Positions 21,101 to 32,217 of a DNA stretch of 64,000 nt are shown piece by piece (position 1 is the first letter of the stretch; each line of letters begins with the position of its first letter). The stretch covers positions 2,066,001 to 2,130,000 of the forward strand of contig JAGUCH010000006.1 in assembly GCA_019096065.1 (NCBI GenBank). Reading direction: 5' to 3'. The notes beneath the pieces are model-generated. The model was given only the letters and a program-made list of their open reading frames with translations. It did not search any database and was not told the origin of the DNA. The stretch is from Paracyclopina nana. Taxonomy: Eukaryota > Arthropoda > Copepoda > Cyclopoida > Cyclopettidae. The position numbers and the translations under genes were made by a program.

Positions 21101-22413
21101 TCAGTATAATGCACATCAAAGAGATGGCCACAAGGGCAATTTGGCATTTTTAGCCCTTCTCTTCTCCTCAGCAAATATTCTGCTTTCACTCGCTTCTATC
21201 CCTGTAGGTAGATCTCTTCAGCTTCTTTTACTATTACAACCTGAGCCAATAAAACCTTTTACTACACCATGTTTGTTTCGCCAATGCTATGGGCAAATCT
21301 GGGCAAAAGTCGAATTTGTGCATCTCCATTTCAAATGAACTGATAGCCATCCTACATCTAAAATGCATTTCCCAGCGAGCTAGGAAAAAAGATATGCTAT
21401 AATTAGGCCCCAAATTCCTTTGGGAGATGGCGATCCCTCGTCGTCGAGCCATCGAAATTGAAGGCGTCAGATCTGAAAATTACATTATGGAGGCCTAGTG
21501 CGTTGATTGCTGCAATCAACTTATGCTCGGAAAATCAATGAAAATACCACCACATTCGATCCGAGGGGCCACACACATGTATAAGATTAGATATGGTTTT
21601 CCACATAATTAAATTACCCTTAGGGAAAGTTAAACGTAGAAGCTTCATCTTTCTGGCAGAGACGCATATACGCTACTACATTTCTGTTTTAGCCGCCGAG
21701 TCTAATAATGCGTAGTGCCCTTTTTTAGATTACTAAGTTCCATTTGAATCCAATTTCGCTAGCACCGAATACCTGGTAAACTTGCTCGTGGCTAATTCAA
21801 CCGGTGTTTTTTTTCCTAAATGGATGTTCATTCAGGAAACGCCCATTACTAAAGACAATTACGTTGAACTGCGCTCAGAAATAATTGCACTCAGCAATAC
21901 GAATTCCTGATGGCTTTTCCATACATATAAAGGCTAATGCTGCAGCCCAGTATCCATTCAAAAAGGACTGAATTCCTACCAGAAGCAAAGGTCTTTTCAT
22001 TGTACTTGAGACCTTGGTCTTTTTTGGAAAAAGAGCCTGCTTTTTGTGAGAAAAACGAGTTTTCTCTGGCTGTCTCGTCATATTGTGGCAGCATAAATAT
22101 TACATATTCTACGGTCGGATGAGGAGCTCTGAATGCGATCCTGTTTTCCTCACCTGGTTTTTCCAATAATGCTCGCTTTTCCCCGTTGCAATCCAATTGA
22201 CAAGAAAAGCTGTGGTTGTGCTCTCACGTGTCAGCTTGAAAAGTCGATTTTACTGGGGCAGCGCCACCACCATGTCGTCCCAAGTAACTTGGTGGTTTCT
22301 TCGATTGAACCGATCCTCCGTCTTCGACCTCGATCCACACTTGACTAAGCCAGGAGAGGCCTCTTCTCAGCGCCTTCAATACTAACTGTCCTCCGAGGCC
22401 GTCGACGACCTCA
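15140..22413 (-). CDS. uncharacterised membrane protein, at least six exons (5' end not found)
   Basis: Rebuilt minus-strand exons are 22413..22228, 18839..18784, 17643..17549, 16780..16689, 16588..16480 and 15367..15140. All have GT and AG at the intron edges and phases that match, giving 254 codons in one frame. The last five exons are the best supported. The product has hydrophobic segments around EQILTLIAANILDY and FRYCAGVIYAVTTSYSIMIL, and a strong membrane span near the C-terminus (YVTIVVVFYVAIVLLLIG). A Cys/His-containing loop (GHGANTMTMEEA, KLCAQAK, RDCNAELLQHH) lies before that span, and a hydrophilic tail ends EEDITEV. The start codon and signal region lie further upstream and were not identified. 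Introns of 3.4 kb and 1.1 kb are filled by MITEs. The 3.4-kb junction to exon 22413..22228 is the least certain. I do not recognise the family. Confidence 0.6.
17065..17286. mobile_element. PIF/Harbinger-like MITE, 222 bp
   Basis: Terminal inverted repeats GGCCCTGTTCACCTG and CAGGTGAACAGGCCC are flanked by TTA on both sides (17062-17064, 17287-17289). The TTA duplication fits PIF/Harbinger. A near-identical copy lies inverted at 57836-58055. It sits in an intron of the membrane-protein gene. Confidence 0.8.
17290..17491. mobile_element. second PIF-like MITE, directly adjacent, 202 bp
   Basis: It starts GGCCCTGCTCACCTGG right after the TTA shared with the first copy and ends AGCTGAACAGGCCC. 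The interior differs from the first copy, so this is a related subfamily inserted next to it. Confidence 0.7.
17875..18768. mobile_element. MITE of the AGGGCG family carrying a nested hAT MITE
   Basis: The ends are AGGGCGATCCCAT and AACGCCCT, flanked by TAA on both sides (17872-17874, 18769-18771). Without the inner element it is about 396 bp and matches the inverted copy at 33011-33405. It is full of short CAGTTNAGTT-type repeats. Confidence 0.8.
18134..18623. mobile_element. hAT-like MITE, 490 bp, nested
   Basis: The ends TAGTGATGGAACGAG and CTCGTTCCATCACTA are inverted repeats. The flanks are an 8-bp duplication, GAACTTAG (18126-18133 and 18624-18631), the hallmark of hAT transposases. 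Many subterminal AAGCTTG repeats are present. The host MITE copy at 33011 lacks it, which gives an empty-site comparison. A minus-strand ORF inside (18047-18313) is not a gene. Confidence 0.85.
18842..22227. other. long intron of the membrane-protein gene
   Basis: Apart from the fold-back element at 20302-20693 I see no gene. Short ORFs at 20010, 20850, 21141 and 21891 lack support. Confidence 0.45.
20302..20693. mobile_element. fold-back MITE with inverted arms of about 165 bp, 392 bp total
   Basis: The left arm starts AGGTGGATCCCGCAAC and the right arm ends GTGGGATCCACCT. The two arms pair over roughly 165 bases with few differences. ATA flanks both sides (20299-20301, 20694-20696), giving a 3-bp duplication. 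No coding capacity. Confidence 0.8.
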
Positions 22414-25119
22414 CTGAGCCCAATAATAAGACTAAAGAGTGCAGGAGCTTGTACGTAGTAATATACACTTCAGGCCTTGCATGACCATCAATAATATTAC
22501 CGATGCGCAGCAATATCCTACATCAATTAGCTTACCTCTTTTTTTGAGGCCAAAATTAAAATGGCCTCGCAGTTTACTTTTTTCTCAGCTAGCTCTCATA
22601 ACCATAAAACAAAGTTGGCTAGCTGCGACACGGAGCAAGTGACTAACGATGGTAAACCTGCAACTGAAATTCCCTTGAGAGATGGAAGCAAAAAATGCCC
22701 CAGAACGTCGTACGCGTCCACTGCTCAAGGGAGTGGTAAAAAACTTTGCGTCTGGTACATTTTGCAATTTAAGGCGTAGGACGTCAATTCCATTTTAAGC
22801 TTTTGAAAATGTCTTTGTCCGTATTAAAGCCAAGTAACTCTGTGTTTGACACTGCATTTTTGGGATGTTTTACTCAATTATTTACGAGATTAGATATTTC
22901 AGATTCCTCATTACACGTGGTTTTCGAGACTATTGTTAAATTACAAAATATTGATGTGACCTCTACATTAATGCCACATAAGTCTAAGAAAAATAAGTCT
23001 TTAATTGGGAAGCTTTCTCAAAAGGTGATTAATTAACTTACCATACTTTAAAGTAATTAGAGCGCACGAGGCAATTATTTCTAATAATTTCGCGAGCACG
23101 CCTCTCTCTTGCAGCTTTTTGTATTTTTTCTTAGAGGCTCACCAAAAAAGTACTCTTGCACTAATTTCTATTTGCTTGTTGCCCAGATTGGAGGCTTAAG
23201 TGGACTAGTAGAAGACAGTGCAGGTTCAATTACAACCTGTCTGAGCACATGTGGTTTCGACGCAGTTATAAAGGGACAAAGCAATTGTGGTCAAGCACAA
23301 TACATAGCAGCGTTTTTTGTCCGCTTGATCTTAATGCTACAATGTCCCTGAAAAAGGGTGAGCGCAGAAAGAAGGAAATAAGTAGACATCAACAAGAATG
23401 ATCATCACAACGACGCACTAAAAATTACTCGTACTGGCCAAAGCCATCGGCTGAGTGATTTTCCCAGAAGAAATCTTTTCTTTGTTATCCTCTAATCCGA
23501 ATTGGTTATTATTTGGTATCATTCAGCCATGCCCTCAGCTCACTCAAGGTTTATGGCTTTTCCACCCAATCCCACGTGCAAACGTGCCAGTTAAACCACT
23601 CGGTTATCCCTTTGCTCCTTTTCCTTCCAATCTTTCCTGGAAACGAGACTACTGGGAAGAAGAATGAAAAGCTTTCAAAAAATCAGAGCGGCGAAAAAAT
23701 CACTCAGTCGGCAAATTCAATCAAGAATTAGTTCTATTAGAAAAGAAGTCAGCAAAACCGAACAAGAGCTGCGATCACAACTTGCATAAAAAATTCAGTG
23801 AGTCATGCACTCGCCACGACACAAAAACCAGGTCATTAAATGTTGCATGCTACTCTCCTCAAGTTTTACTGCACTCGCTATACATACACAATGAAACGCA
23901 TTTTTTGGTTACCTCGCTCTTCTGACCTGAACGATAATCAACAAGCAAGCAAGCATAGCAAGCATTGCTTATTATTATTGAGAGTGAGGAGGCCTTCTTC
24001 ACTTAGGAGTGTATATACTAGAGAGGAGCCATCATCATTATGCCAGAAAATGGTTGTGGGCTACGAGCTTTTTATTTCCTCTTTTCTTTTCTTCCTGAGA
24101 ATCCAAACTTTTCAGGGGGCTAAGAATTATATCAGGACGACGACCAACAGCTCAAAAACTTTTCTTTGTTGGACTATATTTATATTCGGTTGGTGTCAAG
24201 AACTGGATTTTATTACTAAATTAGAAAGCCCTTCTATAATGATGATATTAAGCCATCGTCTGTATTCTGTATTGGCAGAACTTACATTACGCCCTGCATG
24301 CTGCGTAATTAATCTTTTTTTCCGACAAAAGAGGACAAGACCACGCACCGAGGATAGTAGACCTACTAGTGACTTTTAAATTAAAAGTCATGCCCTGGAC
24401 GTGACTTTGGTCTTTGTTAGAGGCCAGAAATGGCAGCAGGAGACCTTTAATCAAAGAGCAGCAGCAATGAACGCTCTTTCTCCAATTAGAAAGTTTTTTA
24501 AGGGAGCCATAACTTTCTTAAAAGGGAAACTTAACGAGCTCCATTAATCCCCTAGCTTGGTGTGTGTGCATCTGGAAAAGTGGCAATAGATAGCTTATAT
24601 GGTTAAACCATGCTGTGTTCAACATGGTTAGTAGTATATTGGAATCCGTTAGGCCCATTTGTTGCTCTCACCAACATCTCCATTTGCCTTGGAAAAATGA
24701 ACAAAAGCTATTCTTGTATATGAATAAGGCCTGGTATAGTATCACGTTTGAACTGCTTCATTTCCTACTCGAAATATGAGGCAACAAAGAGCTCCATAAT
24801 TGAGAGAAAAATAGCATATAGCATAGCTAGTAATATAGCATATGTATACTTGCAAGGCAGCCATTATGACTTGTGCCAGAGAACAATAATCTCAACAAAA
24901 GACTCATAAATATTTCATGGGCACAGCTGCAGCAGGAGAAAAATTCATGCTTACGCAAATAGGAAGCTTAATTATGAAACTTGAGATAGAAGCATGATGT
25001 AAGGTAAAATGAGCAAGACCAACTGAATATCACACTGAAACCTTAGCACAAAGCCATGACTGATTAAGAAATTCTTGGAAATCATTGAGGAGCAACCACA
25101 TTTTATGTTTCTTTGCTTT
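22414..25119. other. no convincing gene
   Basis: Plus-strand ORFs at 22809-23036, 23109-23351 and 23840-24379 lack domains and splice context. The first exon(s) of the membrane-protein gene should lie here. One possible small minus-strand exon sits around 22665-22720, but I could not prove it. Confidence 0.4.
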
Positions 25120-25507
25120 TCAAGCCAATATTAAGGCATTGGGGTCTCTGCACATTCCACAGATCTTGTCAAAATGTTTGCCCTCTCCTTCAAGCTCATC
25201 CACCCAGCGAAAGCAGACGCAAAATTTGTCTCCCTCTTCTGCCTGTTTAATGATTCAACAAAAGAAGGATGATGTCACGAATTAATGATGCACTATTATC
25301 TCTCACCTCCTGGCAGGCAGTTCCATAATAGTAAAGGCCCCTTTCAAATGTTCGGCCTTTCACATCAGAGCAATCAACGTCATCAAAGAATTCATTGGCT
25401 CCTACTTTAACGATGGAATATTCTTTATCCGGATTCCTGTAATTTGCCACTACCAACGAAGTTGAAGCCACAACGAAGATAAATCCAAAAAAGAGTGACC
25501 TTTTCAT
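25120..25507 (-). CDS. small secreted cysteine-rich protein, 107 aa, two exons
   Basis: Exons are 25507..25307 and 25242..25120, with a 64-bp intron (GTGAGA to ACAG) in phase 0. The signal peptide (MKRSLFFGFIFVVASTS, cleavage probably after VVA) is followed by an acidic mature part of about 85 residues with six cysteines (DCSD, TACQE, FCVCF, KICGMC). It should be an extracellular disulfide-bonded protein. The coding start lies only about 100 bases after the stop of the upstream gene (25609-27386) and AG stands one base before the ATG. This could be an ordinary compact promoter or a trans-splice site. Family not recognised. Confidence 0.75.
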
Positions 25508-25608
25508 GCTGATATTCAAAGATGAAATGTCGTCGTGGACATTAAAAAAGTTTATTAATGCAGAGTGGAACCGAGGGAACATAATTATTTGCTGAGTGGA
25601 CAAAAAAA

Positions 25609-27386
25609 TCAATTAGTATGAGATTTACTGCGACTCACAAAATCCAGAATGGACGTCTGGAAATCTGTGGCCTTTTTGCTCTCCAAACATTCTGCCTCGT
25701 ACAGAGAGAATAATTTCTCTTCTTTGCCATTCATCGAAACTTTTATGAAGAGCTTGAATTTGTCGCCAGTATTTTTTATGTTTTTCCTCAAATGCGTTGC
25801 ACTTTTTGCAGAAGGCATCAGCTCAACGAGGACTTTGCCATTTTGGATCTGAAAAATCGAGGAGGAGAAAAAGCTACCTTCCAATCATCCACTGGGCCTC
25901 TGTAAAAGTATACTACTATGCGTACCTTGAAGTTTGCGCAGTCCGAAAGGAAATATTGGCCATCGGTTTTCAGGCTTTTGAGCCACTTTTTTGTACCTCT
26001 AAGCTCGAATAAACGCTTACATGCTCCATCCGTCCTAATATATATTGCCATGATGCCTTCGTGATGGAACTGAAATGGAAATGTTTCAAAATCGATTTCG
26101 TGCAAGTTTCACAATCAAGCTTATCAACTTCGTTAAACTAATAGTATCATCTGTTATTGGGTTACCTGGTGAATCATGCTCAGAAGATTGCTAGTGGCTT
26201 CATTTTTTTCTGCATGGATAAAATGGTTGAAGCATTTATGACACACATGCACAGTCTCCATCATTCCACATTTGGGCGTCATTGTAAAGAGCTTCTTTAC
26301 GACATTGTTGCTCTCCATTTTGCAAGGGCAGCTTTTCAGCTCGACTCCAGCATGATAGAGGGTTTCTTTGAAACGAAATGCATCCAAGACTGATTCATCC
26401 GGAATGCTGTCATCAGCTCCAATCACTTCCCTCAGCTTGTGCAATAACGAGCTTTTTCCACACCTCAACTTTTTCACCTTGGGTTTAGCATCATTCTGTC
26501 TCGTTTCATCAACCTCAGCAGGCTCCTCAATAAATGTGCAATCTGGCTCAACTTCAATTATGCTGTCATCATCACCGTTATCATGGGTTGTATTGGCCTC
26601 AGTGATGTCACTCAAGTTGCTGCATTTCTTTTTAAGGCAACCTAAATGATCCCCTTGTCCTTTCCTTTTGCGTTGACGAAATTTGGAGCTAATTGGAGTG
26701 GATGTTTGACGTGCAAAGTTTTCCTTTCCCGAGGAAGATTCAATTCTGAAAAGATCTGCTTCAGGGATGATTTGAATTTCACCAGATGATTTCCTCCTAT
26801 GAGGAATTGGAGACCATCGGGGTTCACTCCCAAAGGGAATAACAGGAACATAACCCTCGAGCAAACTTGGACTCTGAGATCTGTCCAAGTCTGGAATATG
26901 ATCAGGATTGATTGGAAGCGAAGTTTGGGTGGCTATGGAATCATCGAAATCTTCTCCATCAGCATTCATGTCAATGTCATCAATGAGCTCTTGGCTCAAA
27001 GTTGGGCTGCAATTAGGGGAATCTTCCTCCTTGATCAAGTTACTCAGTGACAGCCTCTCATCTTTGTTGAGGACACTTTTCAACATCCTCACCACTTTGC
27101 CTCCAGAGTATTTGTCAAGAAATTCTCGAAACAGCCTCTTGACATCCTCATCTGCATTTTTACTCCTCCAAGGTGGCATCTTTTTCATAGTAGCAACCAA
27201 GAGCTGAAGCTCTTTCTCCTTGGACCACACAAACTTGCTTTCTTCGTCTTCATTGTAAGGCATCTTCTTTATTTTTAATTGTTGCTCAGGTTCCAAGTTT
27301 TCTTTGCAATTATTGCAAAAGGTAACACCAGCTACGCACTCACAATTGATGGTGAGCACATCATTAATAAGGGGCAATTGAGACAT
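25609..27386 (-). CDS. uncharacterised acidic, probably nuclear protein, 534 aa, three exons
   Basis: Exons are 27386..26166, 26069..25926 and 25848..25609; both introns (96 and 77 bp) are phase 0 with good GT/AG sites. The start is the ATG at 27386. The N-terminus has a Cys cluster (NCECVAGVTFCNNC), then a helical region with FVWSKEKELQLLV that recalls a SANT/Myb-like fold. This is followed by a long acidic/Ser-rich disordered part with basic clusters (RQRKRKG, LKKKC). A Cys/His region follows (SCPCKMES, CGMMETVHVCHKCFNHF), and a folded C-terminal domain of about 125 residues is shared by exons 2 and 3. A potential donor (GTGAGT) lies 27 bases before the stop, so an alternative 3' end is possible. 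AATAAA at about 25550 may be its polyadenylation signal. Function unknown. Confidence 0.7.
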
Positions 27387-27907
27387 GATTAAATTCAAAT
27401 GTTAAAAGACTGCGAGGAAACAGGTTTTTCTCTCCATATTTTGTTTGTTTTGATCAGTAGAAGTTTTGGCAGCTTCAACTTATTAGCAAAACTAGTCAAG
27501 CGCAGCTTGGGTGTAGATGCTTTGTGCACTGCATGCAGTAGCCTGTACAGTACATTGTGCACCAGAGCCTACCAGAATGGCAGAATCTCGTCCTAAAATG
27601 ACGGGAATTTATTTCGCAAAAGAAAACTTGCACATCTTACCTTTGGGTGATATGTATCGAAATTGATAAAAAAAATCAGAGCTATTCACTAATCTAGGGC
27701 TAAAAAGCCACTTAATGCTGAACTACTTAAATTTCGGAAAAAAAGATGAAATAATCACGAAACCTTTTAGCACGCGCGCGCAGTATGTTCCCCTTTATAC
27801 AGTTATGAAAACAAATTACTACTCGTGTCTATGTATTGAATGTGCTTACAACTATCTTTTGCATTGCTCGAGTTTGTGTATTTCTTAATGTACGATTTTA
27901 TACAGAG
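27387..27907. other. intergenic between two minus-strand genes
   Basis: Nothing recognised. A short GCGCGCG run near 27774 stands out from the AT-rich surroundings. Confidence 0.4.
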
Positions 27908-29574
27908 TTAGCAAAGGTTGCAAGACTTTTTGCAACGCAACGTCATGTAGCTCACATAATTTCCCGAATTGCAGTAGTCCTTGTCAGCCCAGGATTGGCA
28001 ATAGTCGTTTTCATCCTTGCAGTTTTCATCTGATTTGCATTTTCCACATGACTTTGCGCAGTAAATATTCATATAGGCTGCATTTTTTTTACATTCCCCA
28101 GCTGCCTTCCATTCATTGCAATGGACCTCGTGATCTGCGCATTTGTTTTTGCATTCGTCGCATGAAACGGGGCAGTTTTTCAGCATCCAGCTAGGATTAA
28201 TTTGGCATTCTCCACTTTGGGCCCAGGTGGCGCAGTAGCTAGAGAAATGAAGAAACATTACCCCATGTTGGCTGTTAATGCTTATCTTGGGCTTACACAT
28301 TGGTATCTTTGCATGACAAGTCAGGCTTGATTGTGGCCACGACTTCGGGCTTTTCAGTTCCACTCACTTCTCCTCCGGACACGGACGGGAATCCGGAGCA
28401 CTTGTACAAAGTGTTGATCTTCTTCAAGTCGACTTCGCTGAATCCCTGCCTTTGGCCCAGCTCGCATTTGCCGCCATCCTTGGAGGTTCTTCCGATCGTT
28501 TTTTGTCCATTCTAAAATGTTTGCAAAATTATGCTGCTACCATGCTTGACAAAAGCTCTGAGAAAGCCTCACCGAGGAGAATGCGTAGGCATTGTAGTGC
28601 ATAACCGAGCAAGTGTCGTAGGGGGCTCCCAAGTGATCGATTTGGGACAGGGAATATTTTTGGAAGTTGTACTGCATGCTGGACTGGATGTTGTTCCAAT
28701 AGATGATGACATAATCGTCTCTGTCCGCACGGGATTGCTCATGCCAAAATCCTGAATTATGAAGCGGAGAAGTCTAGTTGTAATCTGGGCTATACTGGCA
28801 CATTAAGGCAGAGAGTAATTACCGAGTGCGTGCATCAGCTCATGCTCCACGATACCCTTGTAGACGCAGCCATTTCCCAAGGAAACGGTTTGGCTGCCGC
28901 CAAACCTGCCCACGTTGCTGGAGCAACCTTGGTTCTTTGAAATGTGGATGTAATCCTTTTGATTGGTTCGAGGCACAAATCTGAGGAAAATATCAGGAAT
29001 TCTCTTTAGAGACCTCAGTGCATACTGCTGTGGCATTTTTCTTCTGTTACCTAATGCATGTTTTCTCATGGTATTCTTCCATGGCACTAGCTATTATGCC
29101 CCTCTCTCGAGAGTTGTATGAGCTCGATATAACGTAGGGAACTTCACCATTTGGCCACAGCAAGTAAGGATTCCTCACAGCATTTCTGTTCATGCTGTTG
29201 GAGCCGTTGAGGGCAACGATATCTTCCGGATCGACCACAATATCACCCTCGAAATACGAGCCAGTTGTGATGGGATCTTCGCCTTCCACTTCAATAGGGT
29301 CTTGGTCAGCTACGCCCCTGCCAATTGAAAAGTCTTGAGGGCTCAAGTGGTGTCCAAACATATCCTCGTCTTCCGGAAAGCCCTGATTTCGTTTTCGGAA
29401 CATCACCCCTTCGTCGGGGATTTCATCTGAAAAAATTGGAATTGAGCTTGTTTCACGAGCAGGGATTTTATGGCAAAATATACTTAGGCTGCTGTCATCA
29501 ACGTAAAGAGCCAAAGTGGAAGAGGTGGCAACCGCGGCCAGGAAAAAAGCTGTCAGATTCAGAATGCGAGGCAT
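27908..29574 (-). CDS. astacin metalloprotease with three C-terminal ShK domains, 449 aa
   Basis: Exons are 29574..29484, 29426..29051, 28980..28823, 28751..28573, 28511..28297 and 28238..27908. All five introns are 57-71 bp and in phase, totalling 450 codons. A signal peptide (MPRILNLTAFFLAAVAT) leads into a propeptide with the FEGD inhibitory motif that caps the zinc. The catalytic domain has HELMHALGFWHEQSRADRD (zinc-binding HExxHxxGxxH plus the family Glu) and the Met-turn SVMHY. After a short linker come three six-Cys ShK modules, the last ending CNLC at the C-terminus. It is expected to be a secreted or matrix protease with ShK modules for substrate or matrix binding; that role comes from the family. 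The first intron has a length divisible by three and no stop, so it could be retained in some transcripts. Confidence 0.93.
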
Positions 29575-30648
29575 GATTTTAGCAAAAAAAACCTGAATTT
29601 GAATACACAACAGCGTTACGACCAACTTTTATGCATGAAGCTTCAAAATGCTATGCTATGGTATTGTTTCCTTTATCTTCAAGTACTATTCAGTATTTTT
29701 TTAAAGAGCATAATTTTTTTAGTTAGTCGTAATGCTGGTGTGTGTGCCTCAGAAGTCGCAGGCTCAATGACGAAGCTATCTTCATATTCCTCGATCTTTA
29801 TACTAAACGTTCCCGAATCATAACCGACGTCCTAAGTTCACCGACCTACGGGTACCACTATAAAAAGTTATTTTCTTTACATAACTGTCGATAATATTAG
29901 GGAAGCATGTCGAGCTCGAGCTTTCTTTTCTAGGAAATAATTATCAATTCCGGTTCTCGCACAAAAGTAACGGAAGGGACCAGCTCGTTACTTATTTGCC
30001 TTATTTCTGCAGCTATACTTCTTCTATTTTGTGCGAACAGTGAAAGAAGAAGAAGAAGAAGGTGTGGAGCATAAGAGAAATAAACCAGCTCAAAGTGAGA
30101 GACTAAGAAACGTGTAAAATGTCCCTAAGCTAGCCTCGTGAGATTGCTCTACGTAATGGCTTCAGACACACTAAAATGCATTTTCAAGCCAGGAGCTCGT
30201 TTTTTCAGCATTCATCCTTCCAAAAATGGCTGCTTGCTGCCAGCACCCCTTAAATGTGAGGACTTTCATTAATCCTAGTACGTCAACTGTTATCTCCATC
30301 TCGGAAATCTAAGACTATTTACTCGAAGCCAGCCAGATTGGGTTGAGATGGCCATTTCACCTTGACGATAATATAAGGGTGGACATGTCACATGTATATA
30401 CACTTTAACTGCTCCAGCTGCATGCACACTGGGGACGAAGCATGAATATTATAATAATAACATTGAAGCTGCATTATATAGGTTATGCCATGTACTACAC
30501 ATGTTTCTGGGATTAACGCAATATGCAATTACCCATTTGGCTACCCAAGGTGCGAGCAGCATATATACTATATAGCAGCTATTTGCCTAATGGTTTTCGA
30601 TTTTAAGTTCCCCTGACCATTCGGAGATTGGAAGGACGCAGGGTAACA
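29575..30648. other. intergenic
   Basis: It holds a purine (GAA)n tract at about 30043-30060. No gene is seen. Confidence 0.45.
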
Positions 30649-31153
30649 ATGTCAACTGGAAACACCAAGATTAAAGCGGTTAATGTTGGTCTGCGCCAAC
30701 GCTCGAGTCCAGCCTTTTTCATGGTCGATCGAAATTGTAACGGCCTTGCTAACGACCACAAAGATGCTTTGGGCCACTGCCAAGGTAATATTATTGCTGT
30801 AATTTTCCTTTATTGAGGATGATGATGCACTGGCTAGCTGCTTCAACTGAAGTAGCAAGGCAAAAAAGTGGCTCTTTCATGGCCCATTTTCCTCTTCTTT
30901 TCCCTCAAAGTTCATTGTCCAACTAAAGAAGGCGACCACCACCATGGGAAGAAAGGCCATTTATTGGCTCGTCAGAAATCTTTTGACTACTACATGCACC
31001 CGACTGAGAGGAATTCATTGATCCAGCTGAGAGGAGAGGTCAGTTCAACTTTTTTGGAGCCACAACAACAGAAAGCTCAGCAGCCTCCTTCCCACCTTGA
31101 GCTAAAAAGCATTGAAGAGAATGCTGCAGAAAAGGAGGAGGAAGACCCGATGT
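30649..31153 (+). CDS. hypothetical protein, two 5' exons (3' end not found)
   Basis: Exon 1 is 30649..30784 from an ATG, ending at a good donor (CAAG then GTAATA). Exon 2 is 30911..31153, after a pyrimidine-rich acceptor (TTTCCCTCAAAG) and before GTAAGC. The phases agree (phase 1), giving about 126 residues. The product is hydrophilic, with a His-rich patch (DHHHGKK), Gln/Glu-rich parts and no membrane span. No signal peptide is seen. Further exons must follow but none could be placed with confidence before 32218. Function unknown; this may be a small rapidly evolving gene or a chance pairing of splice-like sites. Confidence 0.4.
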
Positions 31154-32217
31154 GTAAGCAAAGAAGTTTTATTTGCAGAAATATCTCTACCTTATGCTAC
31201 AAACAGCAGCTCATAGATTGCGATTGGTTTTATTGACTTTCTGAGAGCGCGCGAGAAAATGGCAGCATTGCAGCATGGAGATTTATTCCATGTTTCTTTT
31301 GCCTGTGCTGCAGTATAGAGCATCTTCTAATCAGTTAATTACGAAGCATATAATGTACACCGTACCTGGTGCACACTGGTACTGAGCATACTCAATTGCA
31401 CGCATTTTCGCATAACGGATAATGGACAAGATGATGAGGATGCGTTCGCATAAATCAGTTCATCGTTCGCGCATGGTATCTGAGGATATTGGAAAATTCA
31501 AGAGGGTTTGCTGCAAATCACGTCTTTTCAAACATGGCTTGGCTTATAAACTTGTCTAAAGGTACATTCATCATGCAAGCAGGATTGTTTTTGCTTTTTT
31601 AGTGAGCATTCTCAGGGCATTCGTTAAAAAATCCCGAATAGGCAATTGTAGCTAGCCATTCATACAAGTTTTCATTACATTTTCCTTTGCGTGACGAATT
31701 TAATCAAGCTCAAGTCAACATTGTCGAACAACAAGAAAAGTGTCAAAGCATTATGATTTCTGAGTAGTAGCTGAGTATAATTTGGCCCCGTAGCTACGAA
31801 TATCACATTGAAGTATGCTGACAGGTGAGTTTTCTGCTTGCTTCTTAGCTGTACGCGTACTTTGCTTGGGTACGAGCTACGCAGAAATTGGGATAGGTCA
31901 TTTACTTTCAAAATCGAATTTTCTTTGACTTACTGAGCTATTTTACAGAAAAAAAAACCGCGCTCATTGATAATTACTCATTTTTTGTTCATTTTAAAAT
32001 CCATTATGGTAACTACTCCCATTTACAAGTGTGAATTCAGATGAGCTCACGTACTCGTCAAGTAAGTTTTTTTTAAGCAGCATTTTTTACATTCTTCTGG
32101 CTGTCAGACACAAGTAGCAAAGGCCTTGATTCAAACCACTAGATTTCTGCTGCTGCTGCTGCTGCTACAGTGATTTTTTAGTCCCCACCAAAGTTATAGC
32201 TTCATGAAGATTTAATT
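31154..32217. other. no confident gene; CTG microsatellite
   Basis: Pure (CTG)6 or so at 32148-32166. A possible micro-exon (ATGAGCTCACG..., before GTAAGT) near 32040-32060 could continue the preceding gene. Nothing else is seen. Confidence 0.4.

Noticed and set aside
22809..23036. Plus-strand ORF of 75 aa
   Set aside because: It could be a remnant of a mobile element, but I see no motif that places it.
23840..24379. Plus-strand ORF of 179 aa
   Set aside because: No domain, no signal, odd composition and no splice or polyadenylation context; a random open frame in AT-rich DNA.
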